64,000 bases of DNA, from positions 18,602 through 82,601 of the forward strand of contig NZ_CAKMSB010000012.1 of the NCBI RefSeq assembly GCF_928381405.1. Direction: 5' to 3'. How positions within the stretch are numbered: position 1 is the stretch's first letter; the number at the start of each line of letters is the position of its first letter. The position numbers and the translations under genes were made by a program. Source of the DNA: Rothia nasisuis. Its GTDB lineage: Bacteria > Actinomycetota > Actinomycetes > Actinomycetales > Micrococcaceae. The notes below the pieces were generated by a model, which worked only from the letters and a program-made list of their open reading frames with translations, was not told the DNA's origin and did not search any database. Below are positions 44,181 through 52,219 of the stretch, piece after piece.

Positions 44181-45413
44181 TTACTTCAGGTCACCGGTTG
44201 CCGGGACGATGGTGCCCAGGCAGTCGCCAAAGTCAATGACGCTTCCCTCGGGGCCGGGTGCGGTAGCGGTGAGGCCAATGAGCTGACCGTCCTCTAAGAA
44301 GGTCATCTCATGCCCATCAGCCAGGGTGAGGGGCTCTTTGCCTCCCCAGGACAGCTCGATGAAGGAGCCGCGTTCGTCCTTTTCAGGGCCGGAAATCGTA
44401 CCCGAGGCAAACATGTCGCCGGGGCGTAGGGGGGCTCCGTTGACGGTCATGTGCGCCACCATCTGAGGGGCTGACCAGTACATGTACTTATAGGGCGGGC
44501 GCGAGACCACTTCGCCGTTGACGGTAACGCCGAAGGTGATATCGAGGCCGTAGGGTTCCGCCTCAGAGTCATCGAGGTAGGACGCCAGGGGGTAGGTGCG
44601 CTCAGGAGTAGCAACACGAGCTTCTTGCAGGGCGGCCCAGGGAACGACCCAGGTACCGACCGTTGAGGCAAAAGATTTGCCCAGGTAGGGGCCCAGGGGA
44701 ACGTACTCGTAGTTCTGAATTCCGCGTGCTGACCAGTCGTTGAAGAGAAAAACCCCGAAGAGGTGGGAGTCAGCTGCGGTTTTTAGGTCTACTTCGCCCT
44801 TAGGGGCTGACCCACCCAACACAAAACCCAATTCGGCTTCGATATCCAGACGCTGTTCGGGGCCGTAGGACGGCAGCCCTCCGTCCTGGGGCGGGCGCAA
44901 ACCCTTGGGGCGAACAATGTCAGAACCTGACACGCGGATGCTACCGGAGCGCCCGTGGTACCCCACCGGCAGGTGCTTCCAATTGGGTTTCAGCGGCTCT
45001 TCCTGTGGGCGGAACATATGCCCCAGGTTAGTTGCGTGGTGTTCAGAAGCGTAGTAATCGACGTAGTCTGCCGGGGTGAAAGCTAGCTGGTAGGTGACCT
45101 CATCCACCGCAAAGCTGGTAGCGTGGACGGTCTGCTCATCGACTTCGGTCAGAGTGTCGACGAGCCAGGAGCGCACCTCGGCCCATACGCTAGCGTCCTG
45201 CTGGAGCAGGGCATCGAGATTAGACGAGGCTACTGCCGTTGCTGCTGCCTCTGAGAGGTTTCCGGTAGCGGCTGAGAGCTCACCCAGGTTAAGTACCCGG
45301 TCACCCAGTCGCGCCCCCAGATGAAAGGTCTTCCCTCCGTCAGCGGAAAATGAGCCGTAGGGCAGGTTCTCAAGGCCAAACCCCTGCGTTGAATGTGTCT
45401 GGGCGTAGCTCAT
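44181..45413 (-). CDS. fahA: Fumarylacetoacetase
   Basis: The 410-residue hydrolase splits fumarylacetoacetate into fumarate and acetoacetate. It has an N-terminal SH3-like domain (GLENLPYGSFSADGGKTFH). The catalytic core carries VDYYASEHHATNLGHMFRP, WKHLPVGYHGRSGSI, RLDIEAELGFVLGG, FLFNDWSARGIQNYEYVPLG and DMFASGTISGPEKDERGSF, giving the metal and catalytic His/Glu residues. Length is usual. It lies 5 bp after the unknown gene. Identity is clear, and its need for fumaryl- rather than maleylacetoacetate is the key puzzle of the operon. Confidence 0.96.
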   Translation of the reverse strand: MSYAQTHSTQGFGLENLPYGSFSADGGKTFHLGARLGDRVLNLGELSAATGNLSEAAATAVASSNLDALLQQDASVWAEVRSWLVDTLTEVDEQTVHATSFAVDEVTYQLAFTPADYVDYYASEHHATNLGHMFRPQEEPLKPNWKHLPVGYHGRSGSIRVSGSDIVRPKGLRPPQDGGLPSYGPEQRLDIEAELGFVLGGSAPKGEVDLKTAADSHLFGVFLFNDWSARGIQNYEYVPLGPYLGKSFASTVGTWVVPWAALQEARVATPERTYPLASYLDDSEAEPYGLDITFGVTVNGEVVSRPPYKYMYWSAPQMVAHMTVNGAPLRPGDMFASGTISGPEKDERGSFIELSWGGKEPLTLADGHEMTFLEDGQLIGLTATAPGPEGSVIDFGDCLGTIVPATGDLK

Positions 45414-45418
45414 AGCGG

Positions 45419-46276
45419 TTACTTTCCTTCCGGTGTAATGGTCAGTCGTTGTACGGTTTCAGGGCTCATCAGTCCCATACGATGCAGTGTCTCGGTGGGC
45501 TCAGGTACCGAGCAGGTACCAAATGATTGAAAGGCCTCCCGCCAGATCGTATCGGGGGCGGTGATGTGTTGCCCCACGGCGTCCTGATCATCGCTTTCCA
45601 GCACCGCAAGTGCCGCCTGCTTGTCGCCTCCTCGCTGGAGGGTATCTATAGCTGCTGCGATATTGGCAAACCCAAAGTGTTGGAAGCCGGTAACTTCATC
45701 GGTATAACGCATAGCCCGGTGAAGGCCAGCGGTGAACTTGAAGGGCACTCCGTGCTCAAGAGCCAGAGCCATGACGTCAACAACCTGCTCACTGCTCGGG
45801 AAAAGGTCAGCGGTCACCCCACCTGTGCGGAACTTAAGGCTGATCCCCTGATCTGCCAGCGAGCTCAGCATCTGGTCGGTTACCTGCTCATACGACAGTT
45901 CAAGGTAAAGGTCCAGGTCGGGGTGCTCTCGCTTGAGTGCCGCTGCTTCTTCCAGGGCGCCTTCAGCAGATAACTGGCCGGTTTTTAGCTCCGCACCGAC
46001 AATTGTTGATGGAGCAATTCCTTGGGCAAGAAGCTGGCGCAGTTCCTGTAACTGATCGGCTGTGCCCACCGCACTAATGTCGATGGGCTCGGAGCCCGCC
46101 AGCTTCGCAGCTTCAGCGATAGAGCTGAAGGGTAAAACCAGCGGGCCCACAAACCGATCTGCCACAGCGTCGTGTGAACGCTGTATGTGTTCCTGCACTG
46201 CCCGGTCCAGAGGAGCGAGCCCGGGAGGAAAAACAGCGGCATCATCGAAGAACTTGTGGAAGATCGCTTCTGTCAT
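45419..46276 (-). CDS. Uncharacterised protein of the homogentisate operon (candidate isomerase)
   Basis: I do not recognise an enzyme family. The roughly 285-residue protein begins MTEAIFHKFFDDAAVFPPGL, and DDAAVFPPG looks like a conserved motif. The middle alternates short beta and alpha elements (VGAELKTGQLSA, LDLYLELSYEQV) and the end has ISLKFRTGGVTADLF and FKFTAGLHRAMRYTDE followed by FQHFGFANIAAA. The repeating beta/alpha pattern and the two buried-looking Lys (KFRTGG, KFTAGLH) suggest a TIM-barrel fold. Its ATG overlaps the hmgA stop (TAATG) and it lies 5 bp before the hydrolase gene, exactly where the missing maleylacetoacetate isomerase step would be. A role there is inference only; it lacks any glutathione-transferase-like sequence. 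Confidence 0.6.
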   Translation of the reverse strand: MTEAIFHKFFDDAAVFPPGLAPLDRAVQEHIQRSHDAVADRFVGPLVLPFSSIAEAAKLAGSEPIDISAVGTADQLQELRQLLAQGIAPSTIVGAELKTGQLSAEGALEEAAALKREHPDLDLYLELSYEQVTDQMLSSLADQGISLKFRTGGVTADLFPSSEQVVDVMALALEHGVPFKFTAGLHRAMRYTDEVTGFQHFGFANIAAAIDTLQRGGDKQAALAVLESDDQDAVGQHITAPDTIWREAFQSFGTCSVPEPTETLHRMGLMSPETVQRLTITPEGK

Positions 46277-47487
46277 TACTTCTCGCCAACCCAACGACCG
46301 CCGGTCCAAGACGACTTGTAGGCCGGGTCGTTAGCAGCTAAACCAGCTTCACCGAGCAGAAGGGGCTGGAAGGTATCGACCATGACGGCCAGTTCATCGA
46401 AGTACTCGGTGCCGATTGAACTTTCCATAGCTCCGGGCTGGGGGCCGTGGGGGTGGGCTGCCGGGTGTACGGAGATTGACCCCTCCTTGATACCCGAGCC
46501 CTTACGAGCCTCATAATTGCCCTCAACGTAGAACATGACTTCGTCTGAGTCAACGTTGGAGTGGTAGTAGGGAACCGGGATGGCACCCTCAGCGTAATCG
46601 ACCTTGCGGGGCACAAAGTTGCAAATCACAAAGTTGTGCCCCTCAAAGACCTGGTGGGACGGTGGCGGCTGGTGTAGTTTACCGGTAATGGGAGCGTAGT
46701 CGTAGACGCTAAAGACGAAGGGGTAAAGGCAGCCGTCCCAGCCCACAATATCGAAGGGATGTTCGGGGAGCACGTGCACTGACCCCGAGATACCGGAAGG
46801 CCCGTGGCCGCGGTGCTTAATGTAGACCTCTACGTCCTGACCTTCAGCCAGTAGGGGTTCAGTGGGAATGCGGTAGTTACGCTCAAAGAAAGGAGCGTGT
46901 TCCAGGAGCTGGCCGTAGCGAGAAAGGTAGCGCTTGGGCGGGGCGATATGGGAGTTGGCTTCAATAAAGTAAAGACGAGCTTCTTCGCCATCACGGAGCA
47001 CCCAGCGGTGGATCGTTGCGCGGGGAATGATGATGTAGTCACCCTGAGATACTTCGAGGGCACCGAACATGGTCTCTACTAGGGCAGAACCGCGTTCAAC
47101 GTAGACGCATTCATCACCTACACCGTTTTTATAGAGGGGGCTGGTGGCGTTGACCAGTGCGTATGAAAGACGTACGTCGCTGTTACCCATCACCAGGCGG
47201 CGGTGACGGACTGCATCGACTTTGCCATCTTGCCCCTCAAAGGTGAGATCATGCAGCTTTAGGTGAAGCGGCAGTAGGGGGTCGTTAGGGATCAGAGACT
47301 GATCGGGCAGCTCCCAGGGGCGAACATCCACCAGGGCTGAGGGGATGTGCTTGTGGTAAGCCAGGGATGAGTCTAGGGAGAAGCCTTCTTCGCCGATGAG
47401 CTCTTCATAGTAGAGCTTGCCGCCTGCGTCGCGGAAGGCGGTATGGCGGTGTTTGGGGAGTTCACCTACCTGTGTGTAGAAAGGCAT
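46276..47487 (-). CDS. hmgA: Homogentisate 1,2-dioxygenase
   Basis: The 403-residue iron enzyme opens homogentisate to maleylacetoacetate. It starts MPFYTQVGELPKHRHTAFRD after AAGGATT. Cupin-fold landmarks are GDYIIIPRATIHRWVL, IEANSHIAPPKRYLSRYGQL, DIVGWDGCLYPFVFSVYDY, NFVPRKVDYAEGAIPVPYYH, EVMFYVEGNYEARKGSG and VHPAAHPHGPQPGAMESS, covering the metal His/Glu ligands. It is the first gene of the minus-strand operon and has a promoter-like TTGACA-17-TAGGGT upstream. No 4-hydroxyphenylpyruvate dioxygenase is visible, so the source of homogentisate is elsewhere. Confidence 0.96.
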   Translation of the reverse strand: MPFYTQVGELPKHRHTAFRDAGGKLYYEELIGEEGFSLDSSLAYHKHIPSALVDVRPWELPDQSLIPNDPLLPLHLKLHDLTFEGQDGKVDAVRHRRLVMGNSDVRLSYALVNATSPLYKNGVGDECVYVERGSALVETMFGALEVSQGDYIIIPRATIHRWVLRDGEEARLYFIEANSHIAPPKRYLSRYGQLLEHAPFFERNYRIPTEPLLAEGQDVEVYIKHRGHGPSGISGSVHVLPEHPFDIVGWDGCLYPFVFSVYDYAPITGKLHQPPPSHQVFEGHNFVICNFVPRKVDYAEGAIPVPYYHSNVDSDEVMFYVEGNYEARKGSGIKEGSISVHPAAHPHGPQPGAMESSIGTEYFDELAVMVDTFQPLLLGEAGLAANDPAYKSSWTGGRWVGEK

Positions 47488-47564
47488 AATCGTAATCCTT
47501 TGTCTCAAGAGGCCGGCAAATCTCATCAGCGAGGCGTCCGAGCCGTTTTTCTATGGTGTACATC

Positions 47565-47593
47565 ACCCTAGTCAACCCTTCAAAAGTTGTCAA
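47565..47593 (-). promoter_or_regulatory. Promoter of the hmgA operon
   Basis: On the minus strand TTGACA (47593-47588), 17 bp, then TAGGGT (47570-47565) matches sigma-70-type spacing. GGTGTACATCACC (47555-47567) overlaps the -10 box and is a weak dyad (GGTG/CACC) that could bind a regulator. Confidence 0.6.
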
Positions 47594-47779
47594 GCAATGA
47601 ACCAAAAATATTTTCAGAGCAACATAAGTTTCCACCCAGAAACTTCAACCACAGCGACACACCATAGCCAAAGCGTAACAAAACAGGTGGCATAAATCTC
47701 TCAGAAAACTGCTTTCACATGGACAAAAGACCTCAACCCAACATCATCCACGCCAACATAAACTTCACACAAAAAGTGA

Positions 47780-47808
47780 TTTACACCTCCCCAACCATGC
47801 TGTATGAT
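47780..47808 (+). promoter_or_regulatory. Promoter of the GntP-type permease
   Basis: TTTACA (47780-47785), a 17-bp spacer and TATGAT (47803-47808) form a near-consensus promoter about 125 bp before the ATG. Confidence 0.65.
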
Positions 47809-47833
47809 TAGACAATCACAACCAAATTTAGTT

Positions 47834-47849
47834 CATCTATTTATAGATG
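47834..47849 (+). promoter_or_regulatory. Palindrome in the permease leader
   Basis: CATCTAT-TT-ATAGATG is a perfect 7+7 inverted repeat about 20 nt downstream of the expected transcription start, a typical place for a repressor operator. Confidence 0.5.
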
Positions 47850-47934
47850 AGGGCTGTTGACTCACACAAGGAATCACTTCACGCCCTCACTTACCACTTC
47901 TCACTTCCACCCTTTCATCCGCTAGGAGATTGTT

Positions 47935-49524
47935 ATGCTCTTGGGTTTCATCGGGGTCATTCTCTCCCTTGTCTGTCTCATCTGGCTGGCCTATCGCGGC
48001 CACTCCGTCATCGCGCTTGCGCCCATTGCCGCTCTTATCGCCGTTCTCTTTTCCGGAGCCCCCTTGCTGGCTTCCTACACACAAATATTCATGCCAGCAC
48101 TCGGCACCTTCCTCATCAATTTCTTCCCGCTCTTCCTCGCCGGAGCTATTTTCGGTCGACTTATGACCGTCTCAGGCTACGCTGAAGATATCGCACGCTG
48201 GATTCCCACCATTTTTGGCCCCAAGCGTGCAATTCTGGTAACCACCGTTGTCACCGCCCTACTCACCTACGGCGGTGTCAGTGCCTGGGTTATCGCCTTC
48301 ACCATCGTCCCCATTGCCAAGCCTCTCTTTAAGCACGCCAACATTTCGATGCGCCTGATGCCAGCAGCTATCGCCCTCGGAATCTTCACCTTCGCCACGG
48401 CCGCCCTACCTGGATCACCCCAAATTCACAATGCCATCCCCACCCGCGTCTTCGGCACTACAACATTTGCCGCACCGCTACTTGGCGTTATCGGTGCAGC
48501 TGTCACCTTCTCCCTGGGTCTAGCCTGGCTGACCTGGCGCCAGCACAAGCTACAGAAAGCAGGTGAGGGTTTCATCGACTTCTCCATCACCAACGACAAC
48601 CCCGACCGTCCAGCAGACATCGACAACGATGCTGATGTGAAATACGGTGCCAACCCTCCCGTACCTACCGGAGCAACCACACCCGATGCGCAGGCGTCAG
48701 GAACCGCAGCCAGCGCAGATGCCGCAATCGCCACCGCTACTAGCGTTTCTGCTCGCATGTCGATGCAAGGACGCCCCGCCCCGCTCATCGGCGGAGCCGC
48801 TAGCGAGCGCGGCTCGCTAGCATCACGCGGACTACTAGGACTTTTGCCCGTTCTGGTGGTAGTCAGTGTCAACGCTGCATTCGTTTATCTCGTTGCGCCC
48901 CGTCTCGATACCTCCTACCTCTCAGAAGAGAAGTTTGGAGCAACTACCCTTCAGGCTGTCTTGGGTGTGTGGTCTGTGACCGTGGCGCTGGTTATTGCTG
49001 GAATTCTTATCTTTGCCCTCAAGCCATCGAAGGCCAAGGATTACATTAACTCTCTCAATGAGGGTGCACGGAACGCGGTGCTACCGGCCTTTACCACCGC
49101 GAGTGAGGTGGGCTACGGCGCAGTAATCGCTTCACTTGCGGTCTTCGCTCTGCTCAAGGACTCGCTCTTCAACGTCAGTGACAACCCACTCATTATCGGC
49201 GTTATTGCAACAGCAGTTATCTCGGGTATTACCGGATCATCATCGGGTGGCCTATCGATTACGATGCAGTCTTTCGGAGATCAGCTCTCCCAGCTAGCGT
49301 CCACTGCAGGTATCAGCGCAGAGGTGATGCACCGTGTGATTGCGATGAGTTCGGTAAGCTTTGATTCGCTACCCCACAACGGCGCTATTGTGACTCTATT
49401 ACTGGTCTGCGGCATGACCCACCGGCAGGGCTACAAAGACATTGGCGTAGTGACCGTTCTTGTTCCCTTCGCCGGAGTTCTCACGGTACTAGGTCTGAGC
49501 CTCGCTCTACCGGGTGCCTTCTAA
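47935..49524 (+). CDS. GntP family permease
   Basis: The 529-residue transporter has about twelve hydrophobic segments. It begins MLLGFIGVILSLVCLIWLAY, and has LINFFPLFLAGAIFGRLM, ALLTYGGVSAWVIAFTIVPI, ALPGSPQIHNAIPTRVFGT, AVISGITGSSSGGLSITMQS and SVSFDSLPHNGAIVTLLLV, typical of the GntP family, which carries gluconate and hydroxybutyrate-type acids. A hydrophilic insertion of about 80 residues (Ala/Thr/Asp-rich, about residues 215-295) splits the two halves and makes the protein longer than usual. AGGAGA precedes the ATG. Opposite lies the homogentisate/acetoacetate operon, so a hydroxybutyrate-like or related acid is a reasonable but unproven substrate. Confidence 0.88.
   Translation: MLLGFIGVILSLVCLIWLAYRGHSVIALAPIAALIAVLFSGAPLLASYTQIFMPALGTFLINFFPLFLAGAIFGRLMTVSGYAEDIARWIPTIFGPKRAILVTTVVTALLTYGGVSAWVIAFTIVPIAKPLFKHANISMRLMPAAIALGIFTFATAALPGSPQIHNAIPTRVFGTTTFAAPLLGVIGAAVTFSLGLAWLTWRQHKLQKAGEGFIDFSITNDNPDRPADIDNDADVKYGANPPVPTGATTPDAQASGTAASADAAIATATSVSARMSMQGRPAPLIGGAASERGSLASRGLLGLLPVLVVVSVNAAFVYLVAPRLDTSYLSEEKFGATTLQAVLGVWSVTVALVIAGILIFALKPSKAKDYINSLNEGARNAVLPAFTTASEVGYGAVIASLAVFALLKDSLFNVSDNPLIIGVIATAVISGITGSSSGGLSITMQSFGDQLSQLASTAGISAEVMHRVIAMSSVSFDSLPHNGAIVTLLLVCGMTHRQGYKDIGVVTVLVPFAGVLTVLGLSLALPGAF
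48799..48821 (+). repeat. Perfect inverted repeat inside the permease gene
   Basis: GCTAGCGAGC (48799-48808) and GCTCGCTAGC (48812-48821) form a perfect 10-bp stem with a GCG loop, within the part encoding the hydrophilic insertion. Confidence 0.7.
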
Positions 49525-49541
49525 GACATCTAGACTATGCA

Positions 49542-49576
49542 GAGCAGGGCAGAACAGTCGATGGTCTGCCCTGCTC
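49542..49576 (+). terminator. Terminator after the permease gene
   Basis: GAGCAGGGCAGA (49542-49553) pairs perfectly with TCTGCCCTGCTC (49565-49576) around an 11-nt loop, 18 bp after the permease stop codon. The tail CTTATAT is weak in U. Confidence 0.75.
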
Positions 49577-49638
49577 CTTATATGTCATGTTTTAAGCGAA
49601 TATCATGAGTGCCGCTAGCAGATACTGGCTTGTGAATC

Positions 49639-49652
49639 ATGAAATGTTTCAT
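49639..49652. promoter_or_regulatory. Probable operator of the MarR-type gene
   Basis: ATGAAA-TG-TTTCAT is a perfect 6+6 palindrome located where the -35 region of the marR-type promoter would lie (-10 box TAATCT at 49672-49677), a usual place for MarR autoregulation. Confidence 0.5.
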
Positions 49653-49671
49653 CGCTAAATCAGAGAACAAG

Positions 49672-49677
49672 TAATCT
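49672..49677 (+). promoter_or_regulatory. Leaderless -10 box for the MarR-type gene
   Basis: TAATCT lies 7 nt before the ATG at 49685, and no Shine-Dalgarno element is present in between. Confidence 0.6.
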
Positions 49678-49684
49678 TAAAGAT

Positions 49685-50188
49685 ATGGAACCATCACCCC
49701 GTAACCACACCTACTGGTCTTTCATTGACCAGGTCACCGAGAATCTCGGTCGTTTAGAGGAGCCCGTCAATGCTGACGCAACGCTCCTGGCCATGTCACT
49801 CAACCGCGCTTCAGTTGCCATCACCCACGATTTCGAGTCCACCGTACACCGGCCGGTCGGGAGCTCCTGGGCGGCCTACCGAGTGCTCTTCGCGCTATGG
49901 AACCTTGGCTCAACCTCGGCCAGCAACCTAGCGAACATCACCGGCATGACAAGGGCTGCTGTATCAAACATCAGCAAGCCCTTAGAGACAAAAGGGCTCA
50001 TTAGCAAGGCCAAAGACCCCGATGACGGGCGTGGCACCCTCCTGGAACTCACAGACCGAGGTACCGGCTTTATCGAAGGTATTTTCAGCCAGCAGAACGC
50101 GGCGGAAGCCCGATGGGCTGAGAAGCTCACACCGGTAGAGCGCACCGTTCTAGTTGAGCTCCTACGCAAGATAGCGGCCGATAAATAA
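49685..50188 (+). CDS. MarR family transcriptional regulator
   Basis: The 167-residue protein has an N-terminal helical dimer part, then the winged helix: YRVLFALWNLGSTSASNLAN, ITGMTRAAVSNISKPLETKG (recognition helix) and LISKAKDPDDGRGTLLELTD (wing with the D-x-R motif). It ends WAEKLTPVERTVLVELLRKI. Length is typical for MarR. It lies directly downstream of the GntP-type permease and near the homogentisate operon, so it may control one of them, possibly sensing an aromatic or organic acid. A palindrome overlapping its own promoter suggests autoregulation. Confidence 0.9.
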   Translation: MEPSPRNHTYWSFIDQVTENLGRLEEPVNADATLLAMSLNRASVAITHDFESTVHRPVGSSWAAYRVLFALWNLGSTSASNLANITGMTRAAVSNISKPLETKGLISKAKDPDDGRGTLLELTDRGTGFIEGIFSQQNAAEARWAEKLTPVERTVLVELLRKIAADK

Positions 50189-50198
50189 CAGGCTAGTG

Positions 50199-50678
50199 CT
50201 ACGATTCAATAAAAAATCGGGCGCCGCTCTGCCAGTGCAGGGCGGCATCAATTCTATCGAGCATGCGCTCACTGCAATAGTCGGGTAGCTGTTCAACCGG
50301 CACCCACCGCACCTGACTCGACTCTTCGTCGTTCACCCGGGCCTGCCCCGAAACATAGCGGCAGTAGAAGGTATGGTCGAGGAACTGGCAACGATCCCCA
50401 TTATCAAAGGTCATGGGCGGATCTGCTCTCAACTGGGCAAAACCCATCACCTCAATCTCCACACCGGCTTCTTCTTCGGCCTCTCGCAGGCAGGTAAGAG
50501 CCGGGTTCTCGCCGGGGTCAACGATGCCGGTCACCGGCGTCCAAGCCCCGGTGTCGCTACGGCGCACAAGCAAAACGTCACCGTTCTCGCGCTGAATCAC
50601 CGCTGTAGCACCCGAGAGCCAGAGCATGTCAGAACCAATTTTGGCCCGCAGGTCGGTAATAAATTGTGGGGTAGGCAT
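50199..50678 (-). CDS. Nudix hydrolase
   Basis: The 159-residue protein has the Nudix box GIVDPGENPALTCLREAEEE-AG (G-x5-E-x7-REAxEEAG) near residue 51, preceded by TGAWTPVTG. The region VMGFAQLRADPPMTFDNGDR and WVPVEQLPDY fits the MutT-like ADP-ribose/NTP pyrophosphatase group. I chose ATG 50678 because AAGGAAA precedes it. It is convergent with the MarR gene (10 bp apart). Substrate cannot be told from the sequence. Confidence 0.9.
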   Translation of the reverse strand: MPTPQFITDLRAKIGSDMLWLSGATAVIQRENGDVLLVRRSDTGAWTPVTGIVDPGENPALTCLREAEEEAGVEIEVMGFAQLRADPPMTFDNGDRCQFLDHTFYCRYVSGQARVNDEESSQVRWVPVEQLPDYCSERMLDRIDAALHWQSGARFFIES

Positions 50679-50738
50679 ATTTTCCTTTCGTGAGGCAGCT
50701 ACCGGAGCGGACGACCGCAGCAGGCCGTGCATGGCTAG

Positions 50739-51275
50739 CTAGGTAGCGGGGAAGAAGAGGGCGATGGTGGTACCTAGCAGCATAAAGGGGCCGAAGGCGA
50801 TATGGGTTTGAGCGGTGGCCCTGCGGCGGGCGATGAGGTAGAGGGAGAAGAGCCCACCGCTCAAAAAAATGAGCAGGTTTCCCCACAGCAGGTTCAAAGG
50901 TGAGAAGAAACCCAGCAGTAGCCCCAGAACCCCGGCAAGTTTCACGTCCCCCAGCCCGAGTGCCCCGCGAGAGGCCAGCCGCAGCAGACCGTAGCTACCG
51001 AACATAATAACGGCGCAGTAGGCGCTCTGCCGGGCCGCAGCAAAACTATTCTCGCTCACCAGTAGAATAACGGCCAGCAGGGGCAGGCCGATCAGGGGAT
51101 ACATGGGGAGAACAATGCGATCCGGTAGCCGGTGTTCCCGCACATCAATGCTCCAGAGCCGCACAGCACACACCAGGTAGTAGCCAAACACCCATGCCAG
51201 CAGAATAGCGGCTGTAGCCGACAGCCAGCGCCCCACAAGGCCCTGAGCTGCCAGCTCTACAATCAGCCCCAGCAT
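50739..51275 (-). CDS. Prepilin peptidase-like (A24) membrane protease
   Basis: The 178-residue protein has about five hydrophobic segments and the two aspartates of GxGD proteases: SIDVREHRLPDRIVLPMY (first Asp) and SRGALGLGDVKLAGVLGLLL (GxGD). It lacks the N-terminal methylase domain of full-length PilD, like the short peptidases of Flp/Tad systems. No pilin or Tad genes are visible near it; it lies 2 bp after uppS on the same strand. Role in pilus or competence pseudopilus processing is inferred from the family. Confidence 0.85.
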   Translation of the reverse strand: MLGLIVELAAQGLVGRWLSATAAILLAWVFGYYLVCAVRLWSIDVREHRLPDRIVLPMYPLIGLPLLAVILLVSENSFAAARQSAYCAVIMFGSYGLLRLASRGALGLGDVKLAGVLGLLLGFFSPLNLLWGNLLIFLSGGLFSLYLIARRRATAQTHIAFGPFMLLGTTIALFFPAT

Positions 51276-51277
51276 AC

Positions 51278-52039
51278 CTAGGAGCCAAACCGGCGCTGCC
51301 GCTGGGCGTAGTCGCGGAGGGCACGCAGAAAATCAACACGGCGGAAGTCAGGCCACAGAGCCTCACAGAAGTAGAACTCGGAGTAGGCCGACTGCCAGGT
51401 CATGAACCCAGAGAGGCGCTGCTCACCCGAGGTACGAATCAATAAGTCTGGGTCTGGCATACCGCTGGTATAGAGGTGGCGGGAAATATCGTCAATGGTG
51501 ACGCTGCTGGCCAGCTCCTCAAGCCCAACCCCGGCGGCTGCGGCCTCACGGAGCAGGCCGCGCACAGCGTCCGTGATTTCCTGGCGGCCACCGTACCCCA
51601 CCGCAATATTTACCTGGAGGCCTTGCACGTGCTCGGTCTGCTCAACGGCTACTTCAAAAGCCGAACGGAGACTGCCGGGGAGGGATTCAAGCTGACCTAC
51701 CGGGCGCACCCGGGCGATACCGCTCGCTGCCAGACGCTCCACGAAAGCCTCAATCACTTCAACCAGGTCATTGAGTTCGTCGCTAGCGCGCTTGAGGTTC
51801 TCGGTAGAGAGCATGTACAGGGTGGCCATGGGGATTTTAAGCTCGGTGCACCAGCCCAAAAATTCGATAATCCGGGCGGCACCGGCCTCATGCCCGTGCT
51901 TAGTGCTTTCGCCCAGCAGGGCAGCCCAGCGGCGATTGCCGTCAACGAGCACGCCGATGTGCTGGGGCAGCTTCTCTGCGGGAATTGCAGAAATCAGGGA
52001 CCGCTCATACACCGAATACAGCGGCTGCGGTAGCTTCAT
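51278..52039 (-). CDS. uppS: Isoprenyl transferase (cis-prenyl diphosphate synthase)
   Basis: The 253-residue enzyme has HIGVLVDGNRRWAALLGEST (conserved D-G-N-x-R-W), YMLSTENLKRASDE, VNIAVGYGGRQEI, DPDLLIRTSGEQRLSGFM and SEFYFCEALWPDFRRVDF, the five regions of cis-prenyltransferases. It adds isopentenyl units in Z configuration to make decaprenyl/undecaprenyl or Z-farnesyl diphosphate, the carrier for peptidoglycan and the glycans of this window. AGGAG precedes the ATG. Chain length is not determined. Confidence 0.93.
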   Translation of the reverse strand: MKLPQPLYSVYERSLISAIPAEKLPQHIGVLVDGNRRWAALLGESTKHGHEAGAARIIEFLGWCTELKIPMATLYMLSTENLKRASDELNDLVEVIEAFVERLAASGIARVRPVGQLESLPGSLRSAFEVAVEQTEHVQGLQVNIAVGYGGRQEITDAVRGLLREAAAAGVGLEELASSVTIDDISRHLYTSGMPDPDLLIRTSGEQRLSGFMTWQSAYSEFYFCEALWPDFRRVDFLRALRDYAQRQRRFGS

Positions 52040-52207
52040 GTGCTGCTCCTGGTAGGTCGGGTGAAATCACGTGATCGCTTTCTTTATATTACCTGCTTGG
52101 GCAGGTGATCCAGCCAGGTACAGGTGCCTAACTTCAGGGGCTGGTAGTGGGCAGGGAACCCGACCATAGGGGCCTGGGCAACTATTTCTCTTCATCTGTT
52201 GAGCTGG

Positions 52208-52213
52208 CATACT
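52208..52213 (+). promoter_or_regulatory. Leaderless -10 box for the haemolysin-III gene
   Basis: CATACT lies 6 nt before the ATG at 52220. It favours this start over the in-frame codon at 52199. Confidence 0.5.
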
Positions 52214-52219
52214 ACATAT

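Larger units (their letters stand above)
47488..47934. other. 447-bp divergent regulatory region
   Basis: There is no credible gene in this strongly A/T-rich stretch between hmgA (minus) and the GntP-type permease (plus). It holds one promoter-like sequence in each direction and a palindrome in the permease leader. I see nothing else that I can name. Confidence 0.7.

Noticed and set aside
51279..52033. Plus-strand open frame opposite uppS
   Set aside because: Antisense of a clearly conserved enzyme, with no start signals.
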